Shown: in pieces, positions 32,240 to 43,683 of the stretch
Numbering within the stretch: the first letter of the stretch is position 1
Layout: each line of letters opens with the position of its first letter
Assembly: GCA_003339415.1 (NCBI GenBank)
Contig: PDHQ01000103.1
Location: forward strand, 1-64,000
Direction: 5' to 3'
Length of the DNA stretch: 64,000 bases
Source: Ophiocordyceps camponoti-saundersi (nom. inval.)
Taxonomy: Eukaryota; Ascomycota; Sordariomycetes; Hypocreales; Ophiocordycipitaceae
Made by a program: the position numbers and the translations under genes
Notes under the pieces: model-generated
What the model saw: only the letters and a program-made list of their open reading frames with translations
The model's database searches: none
Told to the model about the DNA's origin: nothing

Positions 32240-34758
32240 GATGGCAGTCGTCTGAGCAGGAGATTGTGCCAAGATTTCGTTATCCGTAGAGAAGTAAGGA
32301 CCAAAACAGCCAGAACGTCGTTTTGAAAAACACGAGTATTTATTTGAGGCGCAAACGCAACCGAGAGGGGGAGCGACGACGATGTGTAACATCTACTCAC
32401 GCCCACACGTTGAGTAAACCGATCTCCGCAGGCGATGCGGTTGGTCCTCCATTGCGACCCCTGACGACAGTTGGTCGTCCTTTCACCTCCATGGCGTTGC
32501 TCTCTTCCACGACGGGAGGTTTCGGAGTTTCTGAGCATGGACTGTGGGCAGACGGTCTTCTGCCGGCTCAAGGTGTTTGGAGCGGAAGAACTCAAAACTA
32601 CGAGGCCGGCCTGACGGGAAATGTTCCGCTGCTGTATTGTGTGAAAGGTGTTTTGGATGAAAAGGTTGCGTTGCTATGTCTATCCGTACGACCGTTTGGA
32701 TATGTATGTCTAGGTTGGTATGTAAGGCTGATTGTCGGAAGACAGGGTTGTTGCGTAGTGGGATGGATACATACATAGATGCTCGACTTGATCCTACGCC
32801 GGTTGGGATCATTCAAATCTGCGGAGTAGCATCAGCTGCTAAGACATGTTGGCTTCGATCTTACGGTTCCGCATCATGTCGGCGAACGTGAATGAGACGA
32901 TAGCCCCCAAGCGGGTCCAAGGGGTTTCACTACATCTGACATGCATGATGCTGGGATGCAGGCCCCCTCTAATCTGCGTAGCTCACGGATAAGGTGGTCG
33001 AGACGGAGACCCGTTGGCTACGTTAGCTGCAAGGGGCATACACACACACATATGTATCGTCTTCACGTGAGTTCGCTCGTCGATCGCGTCGACGTCTCCG
33101 CTCTGTCTTGACCCGGTTGAATCAAACTTATGATTGTAAAAGGCGGGCAAAGTTTACCATTGACACAGTCTACCTTGTCCTCCGCCCTTTACCGGCTTCC
33201 AAGTGACGACCTTTCTTGGAATGGGAGTTGAGGTGCGAGGCCTCCCCTATGCGATTTGTGGTCTTATATGTTTGGCAGCTTTCCAGGGGCTTATGAGTAT
33301 GTTACTAGACGTTATAACTGCTACTCTAAAGTGGCAAAGATCGTGACTTTAAGACACACGAAGGGGTGTCGCTTTCGAGATCCCCCTATCTTTTGTACAC
33401 ATGTACCAATCGCCGCTCCACCTCCACTAGAAGCTTCTCTTCCCCACTTTACGACGTGTGCTAGCGGGTATGCTTAGTTTCTTTAAAGTTTATTTAAACC
33501 TTAAGGAAAGATGCGCCCTCTAATCCATAGATAAACAGGATAGCAGATGCGTCGGCCAAAGAGAGTCAATTTAGTAGGCCCCAAAAGGGGGAGTAAGAGA
33601 TGATGTCCACGATAAGTCTGACCCGGCCGGCGGGTGCCAATTTAAACCCCAAATCAGCCTCCTCGGCGCCTGCCTCCACAGGCCGCCACCATCCATACAG
33701 AGTCCCTCCCCGTCTGCTGGAGTATAGAGTTTATATAAGCAAGGATATAGCCAGTTGAGGAGATAAGCGGTAAGAAGGGCAGAGACAGTTTGGCAGCTAT
33801 ATCAAATACATTAAAACGATCACACTGTGAGGTTGTCTGAATGGAAACAGTATTGGTAATTGTTAACAGATTGTACCTACAGATAAGTAGTATTACAAGA
33901 GACGTTGACAACAGTTGATAGCTTTCGACCTGTCTCGAATATAAGAGCGGTATAGACAAAGGAGGGAAAGAGACCAAGAGAGGTAGATCTGCATGGCAAT
34001 TGAACATAGCCCGGAAGAGAATCGGGGAAACACATAGAGTCTGACCGCGTTAAGAGAGAAAAATGCCATGCTGAGCAATTTCTTTGTATGGCCTATCTCA
34101 CCCCTTTGAACTTTCTAGTTATCAACAACATCGTCGCCGATCTGATCGACTAATTCGATCTTGTTTATATTCCAGTAGTAGGTCTTTGGGGAGTTAGATA
34201 TGGAAGGGAAGTGTAGGAGAAGGTAGTAGGTAGTAGGGATAAAGTTGGCTGCGGCACTAGTAACGTCTGGATGGGGGAAAACTGTTGGGAGTCTGGTCAC
34301 ACATCCAGCCAAGTCTAGGTGCCTTAGTAGAAGTAGGTAATCAGTAGTCACGACATTCGTCTCGCGCTCACAAGTCGAGCAACCTCACCATGGGCATCTT
34401 TACAGACTACGATGCCTTGTTTTGACCACTTCCTTCATCGAATATTAACGTGGTGTGTGACATTCAACCGGCTACCCTCGCGGATATATGCATAAGTATA
34501 ACATATATGTACTCCTATATAAGCATGTAGTGGTTCGGTGTGTACCTAGTCGACAATATTCTGGACTGAGGTAAAGACTCACGTAGCAGCAAGAATGAGC
34601 CCGTGCGACGAGTTGATACAGGGGCTATGCGTTGACTCGGTTAAACGCCGGCGTATCCTGCGACAACGCCAGCCTGACCCTTGACTCCTCGAGTCCTCAA
34701 CCAACAAGTTCCACGTCACGGCTCGAATGTAAGCATCGAGGGCCTACTGCGAGGCATC
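32240..34758. other. 2.5-kb interval without a recognised gene
   Basis: It holds several short frames, none with a domain or intron set. From about 33480 to 34350 the sequence is AT-richer than the surrounding genes and may include old transposon debris. It contains the receptor promoter at the left and the YOS9 promoter at the right. Confidence 0.5.
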
Positions 34759-36315
34759 ATGCGGCGTCTCGACTTGATCTTGTTGGCGGTCTCTCTTCGG
34801 CTCTGCGGCGCTCGCACCCCAAGCTTCAGCATTCACGACGACCTCCTGGCTTTCCCCCAGGTAAGTGTACAGCGTTCACATGCAACCGTTCGCCGTCGTG
34901 CGTCTCTTCCGCTCAACCGAAAGCCTACTTAGTTCGACGTCGTTTTCGCAGACGGCTCCATCTCCGAAGATGATGCGCAGGCGCTGATCGAAGACCGCGC
35001 CCGCCATCCTACATACTCGGCCGACTTTTCCCAGCCCACGTATGCTGACGCGACGGACGGCAATGCCGCATCCGACGTTCCCGCGACATATTCGTACGAG
35101 CTGATGAGCTTGGATCGTCACCGCTACATCTGCTCCATCCCCGTCATCGAGCCGTCTCTTCCCGACAACCAGACGGCACACGAACTGGCCAAGGCCGAGG
35201 AGGCGCGCGAGCTCGGCCGCGCCGCCGCCAAGGGTTGGCAGCTGCTGGCACAACTGGAAGACTCTTGCCTGTATTTCATGTCGGGCTGGTGGAGCTACAG
35301 TTTCTGCAATAACCGCGAAATCGTGCAGTTCCATGCCCTTGCCGCCACCCCCAACGGCCTTCCGCCCAGACGAGACCCGCATACGGCCGAGTTCATCCTG
35401 GGTCGCAACCCCGCGAAATCAGCCGCGGCCGAGCGTCAGACGCGTCAGGACTCGGGAGATGACGCGTCGGCGTCGATGCCTGCCGAGCTTCAGGTCAAGG
35501 GCGATCAGCGATACTTGGTGCAGAGGCTCGAGGGCGGTACCGTCTGCGACCTCACCGGCCGCGAACGCACCGTGGAGGTCCAGTATCATTGCGCGCCGGG
35601 CCTGACGAAGGACCGCATCGGATGGATCAAGGAGGTGACCATCTGCGCCTACGTCATGGTGGTGAATACGCCTCGGCTATGCGACGACGTCGCCTTTCTG
35701 CCGCCAGAGGAGATGCGAGCCAATCGCATCAGCTGCCAAATCATCGCCGACGACGCGCCGCCGCTGCTGGACCAGGGGACGCTGGCTCCGGCGACGACTC
35801 CGTCTGCCACCAGCGAGAGCACCGAGGCGGACAAGGCGGACAAGGCTTCCGAGGTCACGGTCGGGGGCGTGGTGATTGGCGCCCGCAAGGTCTTATCAGG
35901 GGCGGACGAAGTGGGAAAACCGCCGGTCAGGCTCGCACCGCCCCGCGGCTTCTGGTCCGGCGGCCAGGTAGACGACGATAGCAACGTGGTCGAGGTGCTC
36001 GTGCGGGCTGCCAGCAAAGGCGAGGGCGGCAAGATCAAGATGCCCAGCGCGGAGGAGCTCGAACGGATGGACATTGATCCTCAGGTGGTGGAGGAGATGA
36101 AGGAGAAAATGGTGCAGATGGCCGGTGACGCCGGGTGGCAGCTGGAGATTGTCCAGGTCAACGGCGGGGACCTTAGGGAGCTCCGGGGAACGATTGATGG
36201 GGACGAGGCGGACGACAAGATCGCCAAGGGCAAGGACAAGAACGACAAGATTGGGCAGCGGGATGGAAAAGACGACGACGGCAGTGAGGAAAAGTTTTTC
36301 AAGGAAGAGCTATAG
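34759..36315 (+). CDS. YOS9: ER quality-control lectin Yos9 (OS-9 family)
   Basis: Exons 34759-34860 and 34933-36315; 1485 nt, 494 aa; one 72-nt intron. A signal peptide is visible at residues 1-18 (MRRLD then LILLAVSL, cut near CGA). The domain at about residues 140-310 is an MRH lectin: DSCLYFMSGWWSYSFC is its hallmark start and six Cys are placed for three disulphides, with the last pair in CAYVMVVNTPRLC. Yos9 binds trimmed N-glycans on misfolded glycoproteins in the ER lumen and passes them to the Hrd1 ligase. The protein ends in KEEL, a variant of the KDEL/HDEL retrieval signal, after a Lys/Asp-rich tail. The ATG at 34759 gives the signal peptide and in-frame exon joint. Confidence 0.95.
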
Positions 36316-38439
36316 CGGTATCTGCGGTACGGATACGGGTCACCGGCGTTGTCGGGCGCAATGGGACGGGACGGACGCGAGGAGAGCGACGTTTTTTTTT
36401 TCTTTAGGGTCGGTAGGTTTGTATGTATGTATAGCTACGTCTTGCAGTCGCGATTCAAGAGAGCGCTTGCGGATACTCGAGGAAGCAATATCTGTACCGC
36501 ACGGCATGGTCAAGGGCCACGGACCTTGGGCGATGGCCGGCAGACGGGGAAGCCGGGCCGCGGTCCCATGCAAAGGGCGGCCTGAGCGCCACCGAGCTCT
36601 CGAGGTGGCTGGGATGACGCTTTTGCTTGTGAGCTGGAGCTGGGAAGATGACGGCACTAAGGCCGTGAAGATGTCGCTGTGATTTGTGTGTGGGAGCTGG
36701 TAGGAGAGTGAGGTGAGACGGCCCCTTGCATGTGTAGGGCGGCGAGAAGATGGGTAGTGTGTGCTTTAATCCGTACTGTACATACCCGAACTCTTAGCAG
36801 GTGTCAGAAAGAACGGTCAGGGCATAGGGAGTACGGAGTATAGGCAGGCATTAGGCCTGCAAATAGCATCCCGCGGGGTGCGTGATCTTTTTGGCGCACT
36901 GGCTTAAAGACCATCGCCTTGACAGTCTGCACCTCAGAAGGCATTCGTGACACTGTGGGTGTCCTTACGGATAGATTGGCCTATACCACACTATGCAGGG
37001 TACGAAGGACGCGGCTGAATCTATCCGGACGGGACTCTGTAGTACTGTGCCATTTGGCCGCAACGCGATTTGCTATGCGTGGTTAAAAAAAAATGGTCAT
37101 TGTTATTGCTGTTGCTGTTGTTGCCATTGTTGATGTTGATCTTTGTGTGCGCAATATATTATCCGTCCCCCCTTATCAAAACCATCTGATTAGTCCGATT
37201 TGTTTCTACTGCGTCGTAATTTCACCGCAAGCCCCGGGAGCTTAGGAGCACAGTGTCCGTGTGAGGTGATTGATCAGATTGTCTTTTCCTTGCGATGTTT
37301 TTTTTTTCCTTTCAAAAAAGCCGCGAGTCTTTTTAAGAAGATATCATATATATGTATCTGCCTGAGGCTCTCTAGCTAGAGGACTCCGTAGTAGGTACGG
37401 AATAGGCACGGATAGTAGATCCAGGGACGGACCGCGGCTGTCGACCCTTTTCCCGCACGCCTAAAGGCTAACTGCACCAAGGCCAATGCCCTCGCAGCAA
37501 TAATCTGTCTCTCACTGCCAAATGTGGTTAGGGCTCCTACACTGCCCCCGGTGTGGGCACTAACTAACTAGGTAGGCAGGTACTAACTAGCCCACTAGTC
37601 GGGTGGGACCAAAACGCCCAACTCCTCTCTCTATCTCAACGCCAGCCTCTCAATTCTTTCTTAGTGCCTTGTCTCTGACCTGCTCCTACGGATATTCCTA
37701 TCTTCCATCCACCCCAACAGCTCTCATCTCCAACCCTCACCCCAATTCATCGATTCCCTTCACGATCCATCGCTATCGCCATTGTCATCGTTTTCTCGTC
37801 TGCCGGCGGAAAAGAACAAAGCCTGTTCCTGGCATATCGCGCCTGGAACGGATACGCAGGCACACTGCATCCACGGAAACACACGCACGCATACATACCT
37901 ACGTACGGTTACATCGATATATTCCTATGCATATGCACACTGCATCCCTGTGTGTGTGTGTCTGATGTCTTGGTCCTCCGCGCTGTCTTCCTTTCGAGTG
38001 TTGCACCGCCGCCGCCCGCAGCCGCTTCCTTGATCGACCTTGGCTCGAGCCTGGTTGACCTTGCGCCGCCGGTCAGCAGCGAGGAAAAAAGCAGAGAGGA
38101 GCAGACAATCGGCCACTCAAAGGGGCATAAACAGACACACAGAGACGCAGACACACACACCAGTGACACCATACACACCATACATCATACACCACACACA
38201 CAAGCATACACACCTACACACGCATACATACATACCTACATACACCTCAAGGAAGACAAAGGGGAGGGGTGGATACAAAGAACAAGAAACAAGCGAGCTA
38301 GCGACGACAGACATTTCGTTTCGTCTTGCCCTCCTCGCACAAACGTCTTGCATGACTGTCAGACACGCATCTCCATGAGACGTCATTCGCGCCCGCTGTC
38401 TGGTCGTTCTTGAACGCCCAGCCGCTTGGCCTGTTCCAT
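36316..38439. other. 2.1-kb intergenic region with microsatellites
   Basis: No supported gene. It includes TAGG and TACC words near 37571-37585, CATA/CACA repeats at 37885-37950 and 38130-38250, and poly-T or poly-A runs at about 36391-36400 and 37086-37093. The right part is probably the leader and promoter of the CM1-motif gene. Confidence 0.55.
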
Positions 38440-41041
38440 ATGGAAAACTCTAAGACTCAACGGCGCGCTGCTCGAGCCTTACCGTCTCGTTCCGGCAGCG
38501 CCCGCATCGCCACCGTTCCCGAGGCCACGACTTCGTCTCATCCGCTTGGCCCCCATCCCGTCCAACGACTGCCGCATACCGATTCGCGAGCCATGGCCTG
38601 TTCATCGACGCACGACAGCCCGGACGCCCTGCGCCAACCCGCTTTGTCTTCCTTTCTGCAGGAGAAGCTGCAGCGCGAGCGCAGGGCTGAAAGCGAAAAA
38701 TTGACGTCCTCTCCCTCGCAGTCTCGCGCCGAGATGAGCGCCTCCGTCGACATGGGTCGTTTCTACCACAACACCCATAACGCAGCTGCTGGCCGGCCAC
38801 GCTCCAGCGCCGGCCTCGAGCTGCCCAAGAAAAAGGGCATGGGCCTCAAGGAGATGGAACAGGTGGGCCTACTCCCCTTCCTCATGTGCTGCTCGTCCAT
38901 CGAGTCGTTGACGAATATTCCAGGTCATGTCCAACATCCACAAGCAAAACTTCGATCTCAAGCTCGAGTTGTACCATCGTCGTGAGCGTCAGACCGTCTT
39001 GGAGGAGCGGGTTGAGGCCCTCGAAGCCGAGAAAGAAAAGTCGCTCACTGTAACAGATAGGTTAGTCGAGGAGTTGGAGAAGCGCGACAAGGCCGTCGAG
39101 GAGGCCGTCGCAATGATAATCACGCTCGAGGCCGAAGTGGACCGGCTTCTCAATCGGTGCGCCGTCGTCCAAGGTCGAGACAGCCCTTGCAGATCTTGCG
39201 TTGGCGGCCACGGCTCGGCCCGCCGAGAGTCCATGCCGCAAACGCCAAGCTCGAACGGGCAAAGGCCCGACGACGAAATCGCCGTCAAGTCCATCACTCG
39301 CATGCCCAGCTTCTTGTCGGACCGGGACGACAAGACGGAGAACCTGCGCAACGTCTACCTCGGCAGTCGGGCCGGCAGCGCTCTCAGCTTGTCGCGTGTC
39401 CCGGAGGCCTCGTCCGAGGCTGAGGGCGCGGCAGCCAATGCACTGGCCAGCCCGACCCTCAGCGTTCTGAGCGAGAGCTCTTTCGTCAGCGTCTACGGCA
39501 AAAAGGACCGCGAGAGCGGGGTGACCCCGTCACCTCCTAGGTATGTTGACGAACCCTTGGTTCTCGATGGCTTCGACGCCGGCCCGGATATGCTCCTTTA
39601 CCAAGAAGAGACTGTCCACCCAAGAAGGCGGGCCGCTTCCGTGGGACGTGTCACGAGCATTGCGAAGCCACCACCACGGTCCAGAACGGCTGTCCCGTTT
39701 CAGTCTCTTTCTTCGGTGATGGACTACGAGAGCCCTCTCGAGCGCCTCATACGCCTCGATCCTGCCTCCGTCCAGAGCAGGGACGCCGCGGATGCGGGCT
39801 CAGATGCGGACAAGTGGCCTGCGGCTTCGGCGACGAGAAAAAAGTCTCCTCGTACCAGGCCAGCCACGAAAGAGGAGAAGCGAGAGGCCCTGCGGCGCGT
39901 GTTGACCGACGCACCCGGTGGCGTCCGCCTGCACGACCCCGGGCTGCCTCCGACGCCAGATACCATCTCCACGTCGACGCTGCACGGGTTCAAGAAGTCG
40001 GATGAGACGCTGGCTCAGGACCAGCCACGGGGCGGTGTTCTGCTGCCCACCGCCGAGATCAGATGTTCGGATTCCGCTACGGGCACTCGCCTCGGCGGCT
40101 TCGGCAACGGCCACCATCGGGCCGGCCGCCGCCAGCAGGCTCCAGGTGAGGAGCCGCAATCGGGGCGAGAGTCGGGCTGCGCGATCCGCCAGGCTAGTAA
40201 CGACTGGGAAAGCGACAGCGAGCTCTCGGACAGACGCTCACTCGAGTCCAGCCTCGACATTTGGCTCCGCGAGAGCGCCAAGCCCGACAAGACGGGAGGT
40301 ACCGTCTCGCCAGACCTTTTCGCCTTCCCCTCAGACGCGGCCCGGAACTCAGGGCCGGTCGAGTTCCTGTACAGCGGCTCATCCGGCCACGCGCCGGACG
40401 CACGCTCTCTCCGCCACCAGCTATTCCCGTGGAACAACGGCCCCTCGCCACCCAACCGGAGCTCCAGCCTCCGTGCAGAGACGGGCTCGACTGCCGACTC
40501 GGCCGCGTCTACTGCCCACGGTACGCGGTCTCGGGCGCATCATCGTCAGAGCGACGAGCAACAGAAGACGTTTGTGCCGCCGCAATCGCCGCCGCCAAAT
40601 GGAGAGCACAAGCGGTACCCACCCATGGCCGGCCAGCAGGGAGCCCGCGCCAGCCTCAACAGGTTGCTGCGACGATCGCTGGGGGCCGCACCCACGCCCG
40701 CGCACTCGAGCGACGCCTCCGCCGCCGACGCCTTGCACAACTATGTCCCCATGGGTGTGCCGTCTTGGGTGCACCGCAACGGTCCTCCTACCGGCGGCGA
40801 TCGTTCCGGAGTGACACCCCCTCCCATCGTTCTCAGCCCTCGACAAACACCCCGTCGACCCGAGTCGCCGCTCGAGGCGGCCGCAGACTCACAAGCACCC
40901 GAGTCCGATGGCAACGTGAAGGCTCCCGGTCCTCCGGCGGCCGTCTCGCAGCCGCAGCAAGAGGGCGGTGGGGCCGGAATCAGGAGGAAATGGCTGCCAG
41001 CTTTTGGGCGGCCGAGCAGCTCCAAGAACAAGGGCGGATAG
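38440..41041 (+). CDS. CM1 (Cnn_1N)-motif protein, probable gamma-tubulin complex tether
   Basis: Exons 38440-38862 and 38924-41041; 2541 nt, 846 aa. At residues about 131-165 lies the centrosomin motif 1: GMGLKEMEQ joined by splicing to VMSNIHKQNFDLKLELYHRRER. In ApsB/Mto1 and centrosomin this motif recruits and activates the gamma-tubulin ring complex. A single coiled coil follows (about 160-215, rich in Leu/Glu/Lys). The remaining 600 residues are Ser/Pro/Arg-rich, with no long coiled coil. ApsB-type proteins keep coiled coils through most of their length, so this may be a distinct, mostly disordered CM1 protein. Expected site: spindle-pole body or septal microtubule-organising centre. The ATG at 38440 is the first in frame. 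Confidence 0.82.
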
Positions 41042-42076
41042 AGCCCGTGTACGTTGATGTGACGCTGCGACGAGATAGCTGAGTCATGGAGCATGGCTTT
41101 GTACTGTAACTACGCGATGATGGTGATGCAGATTCTTCATGCAGGTTCGTCGGCGGTGGACGCATTTCACCGGTGTGCGTCTGCGCTGCCGCGAGAGAGG
41201 GCGTCTCTCGTCGACTTTGCTGGACATGGTTGGAGGAGGATGTGTTTGGCGGCATTTGAGAGCGGGCCGCGTGGCAGAGTCGTGATATTCGGCGGGGAGG
41301 CTACATAGTGATGCTGAGCTCTGGTCTGTACGTACGGCTTCGCAAGAATTTACGACATCTACCGACGGGCTAGCGATGCCCTTGTTTGGAAGCTGAAGGT
41401 GAGAGGTTGAGATGATGATCAGGACCCAGCAATGAGGTATTCCTTTTTCGCCGTTGAAAATTCGTCTTCGAAGGCGCGATAAGATTCAGCGAGTGCCAGA
41501 GCTTCGGCCACGACCCGAGGCCGGATGGTGGCGCACGATGCATCTGTCCGCATGTGCCGGAACGTTTATCCCGCTCCGGCTGGTGGGCAGGCATGACGCC
41601 CTGCCACGGAAGGCACGATTGATACGGCCGCGGGCATAAATTGGCAAGGCCCCCCCCCTCCCCCTCTTCTACACAGATCATCATTCTGAGGTCAAATTAA
41701 GCACGACCATTTTACTGCTTCGAGGCACTTATCCTGTTCTTCTCCGGCCGCGTCGTTTCGCCTCGGTACCGGGGGTCTGGTTTGCGGGGCCGAGGATGTT
41801 TATTAGTTTGTACAGTGGGTCATGTTAACTTGGGCCACGCGCTGGGCTGAGTTTGCGTGGAGGTAGCCTGAGGGAGGCTGTGAGGGTGAAGTCAATTCTT
41901 GACTTAACCTGCCTTATAAAGGTTAAGTCTCTATTTTCTCCTTTTTCTCCTTTCCAAAGGACTGGAAAGTCGAGGCAAAACAATCCCTTTCAGACGACTA
42001 ATAGGGTCATGAGCTATCGCAGAGTTCCTCTCGCCTCGGCTCTTGGTATGGATTCCTCCGCATTGCAGGGCAACGG
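41042..42076. other. Convergent 3' intergenic region
   Basis: A gene-free 1-kb interval between the convergent CM1-motif gene and the Cys-rich secreted protein gene. Short frames lack features; a C-run is present at 41650-41657. Confidence 0.55.
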
Positions 42077-42921
42077 CTAGGATTTCTCATTTTCCACAAT
42101 CCCCCCTTCCATAAGCGCCGCGACACACGCAGTCCGTGACGACAAGACCGTCCGCAGAACACCGTCCACCTTGACCGGACACTTGACCTTGGCATTGTTC
42201 TGCCCCCCGCTCTTCTCCTTGTTCGCCCTCGCAAGCGCCACCATACAGGCGACATCAGACGACCCCGTGAACAACTCCCAGATGAGAGACTCTATCGGCA
42301 CCGGACACGCCGACGCCACGCCCTCGCGCTGGCAGCACTCCTCTAACAGGCCGCACATGACGCGCTTCCCGCGCGACGACCGCTTGAAGTGGCCGTCCTG
42401 GCAGTTGTCGCAGGCCTTGAGCAGCGCCTCTCGGCTGCCGACGACCTTGTTGCACATGGTCTCCGGAGGGCGGTTACTAAGGAGCAGGGTCAGGCCCGTG
42501 CTGTTGAGGGGCAGGGCCGCGTTGTCCATCTTGTCCTTTGCTATGGCCTCCGAATTGGCCAGGGGGATGAATTCCGAGGGGCTACGTTCGAGGAGTTGGA
42601 CGTGGCATGCATCGGCGCATATCTCCCTTCGTTTCCCCCTCTTGACGAGGTGATCTTTTGGGATTTTAGGGCCATTTTGCACGAGGGCGCAGCATCTGTA
42701 ATCGCTGCGGTGGCCCGTTATGAAACCGGAAAGTGTTGAGTAATTGGTGCCGTCGTACTCGCACTTTCCGATGTCGGTCTCCCTCTCTTCGCACTTCTTA
42801 CGACAGACGCCCTCGGTGGCCCAGCCGTCGTGAACCTGGTCGCATTTCTTCTCTGAGCCGCGGCGATGGAGTTGGTGAGGGTTGAGGGCGTTGGTGTCTT
42901 TTGGGTATCGTCTTTGGACCT

Positions 42922-42979
<58 letters not shown>

Positions 42980-43021
42980 CAGGAGAAAGCTCAATAGCCC
43001 GAGGACTTCACCTTTCAACAA
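42077..43021 (-). CDS. Cys-rich secreted protein with (Leu-Ser)n signal peptide
   Basis: A single exon, 314 aa, of no family I recognise. The N-terminus is MLKGEVLGLLSFLLLL followed by about nine Leu-Ser pairs (residues 16-33), forming an unusually long hydrophobic signal core. The pairs are encoded by a (GA)n microsatellite. The mature part has 18 Cys, several in adjacent or CxxxC arrangements (YRCC, CADAC, KACDNC, LLEECC), as expected of a disulphide-stabilised extracellular protein. Dibasic RR pairs at 37-38 and 53-54 could be Kex2 processing sites. Size, secretion signal and Cys content make it an effector or surface-protein candidate. The frame has no internal stop. Confidence 0.72.
42924..42977. 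repeat. (GA)n microsatellite inside a coding signal peptide
   Basis: About 27 GA dinucleotides lie within the start of the minus-strand Cys-rich gene and are read as CTCTCT, giving alternating Leu and Ser. A change of one dinucleotide shifts the frame; a change of three adds or removes one Leu-Ser pair. Confidence 0.95.
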
Positions 43022-43683
43022 GACAGAGCGGCTAGATATACAAACTCGACATTACAAGCCACGATCCATCCCCAACCCTCCTCTCACGAATCGCAAGGCT
43101 ACGAATACCGACGTCATAATCTCAACCACGATCCGGCAAGGCACACTGCTCTCCATCCAGGATCAAAACGCAATCAGCCTCTCGCTAAGGATATAAACCA
43201 CCACGTTTCCACAAAGTCCCACAGCCTCGACTCATCAGTTCATGACTCTGTTTTAAAACTCCCGCCGTAGCCTGCCTTGATGGGAATCGCGTCCTTCCCC
43301 TCCCGGCCGAAAAAGCCTTTCTTCCCTTGCGACTCATGAGTGCCGCCGACTTGGGCGGAGACTCGTGGACGGTAGCGTCGCCGGAGTGTGGGAAAAAGGC
43401 GCGGTGTGGGTTTTGTGGTGGATGAAAGTGCCGTGGGTTGATTCTTTTCAGTGTACGGTCCGATTGGGGAATCTTCCCCGTCTGTACGGATGATTTTTTT
43501 TTTGCCCCCTCGATGACGGCCAAGGCTATTCCGGTTGGGATCACAAGGAGGCGAAGACGTCAGCGACTTGTCAGTATCTGGCTCGGGCTCTTGATCTATT
43601 TGCTCCGTCGTGCCGACGACTTACGCCTGTCATTGCATACGGCGTCCAAGATGACGACAAGCTTATATAGTAGCTCTCACTTC
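43022..43683. other. Promoter of the Cys-rich gene and ADE2 3' flank
   Basis: No gene supported. A T-run near 43493-43501 and ordinary mixed sequence. Confidence 0.5.

Noticed and set aside
37603..38413. Short frames rich in Thr, His and Ser upstream of the CM1-motif gene
   Set aside because: Produced by CACA/CATA microsatellites; probably leader or promoter sequence.
38950..41041. Overlapping plus and minus frames of 100-300 codons
   Set aside because: Shadows of the GC-rich CM1-motif coding exon; none has a conserved motif.
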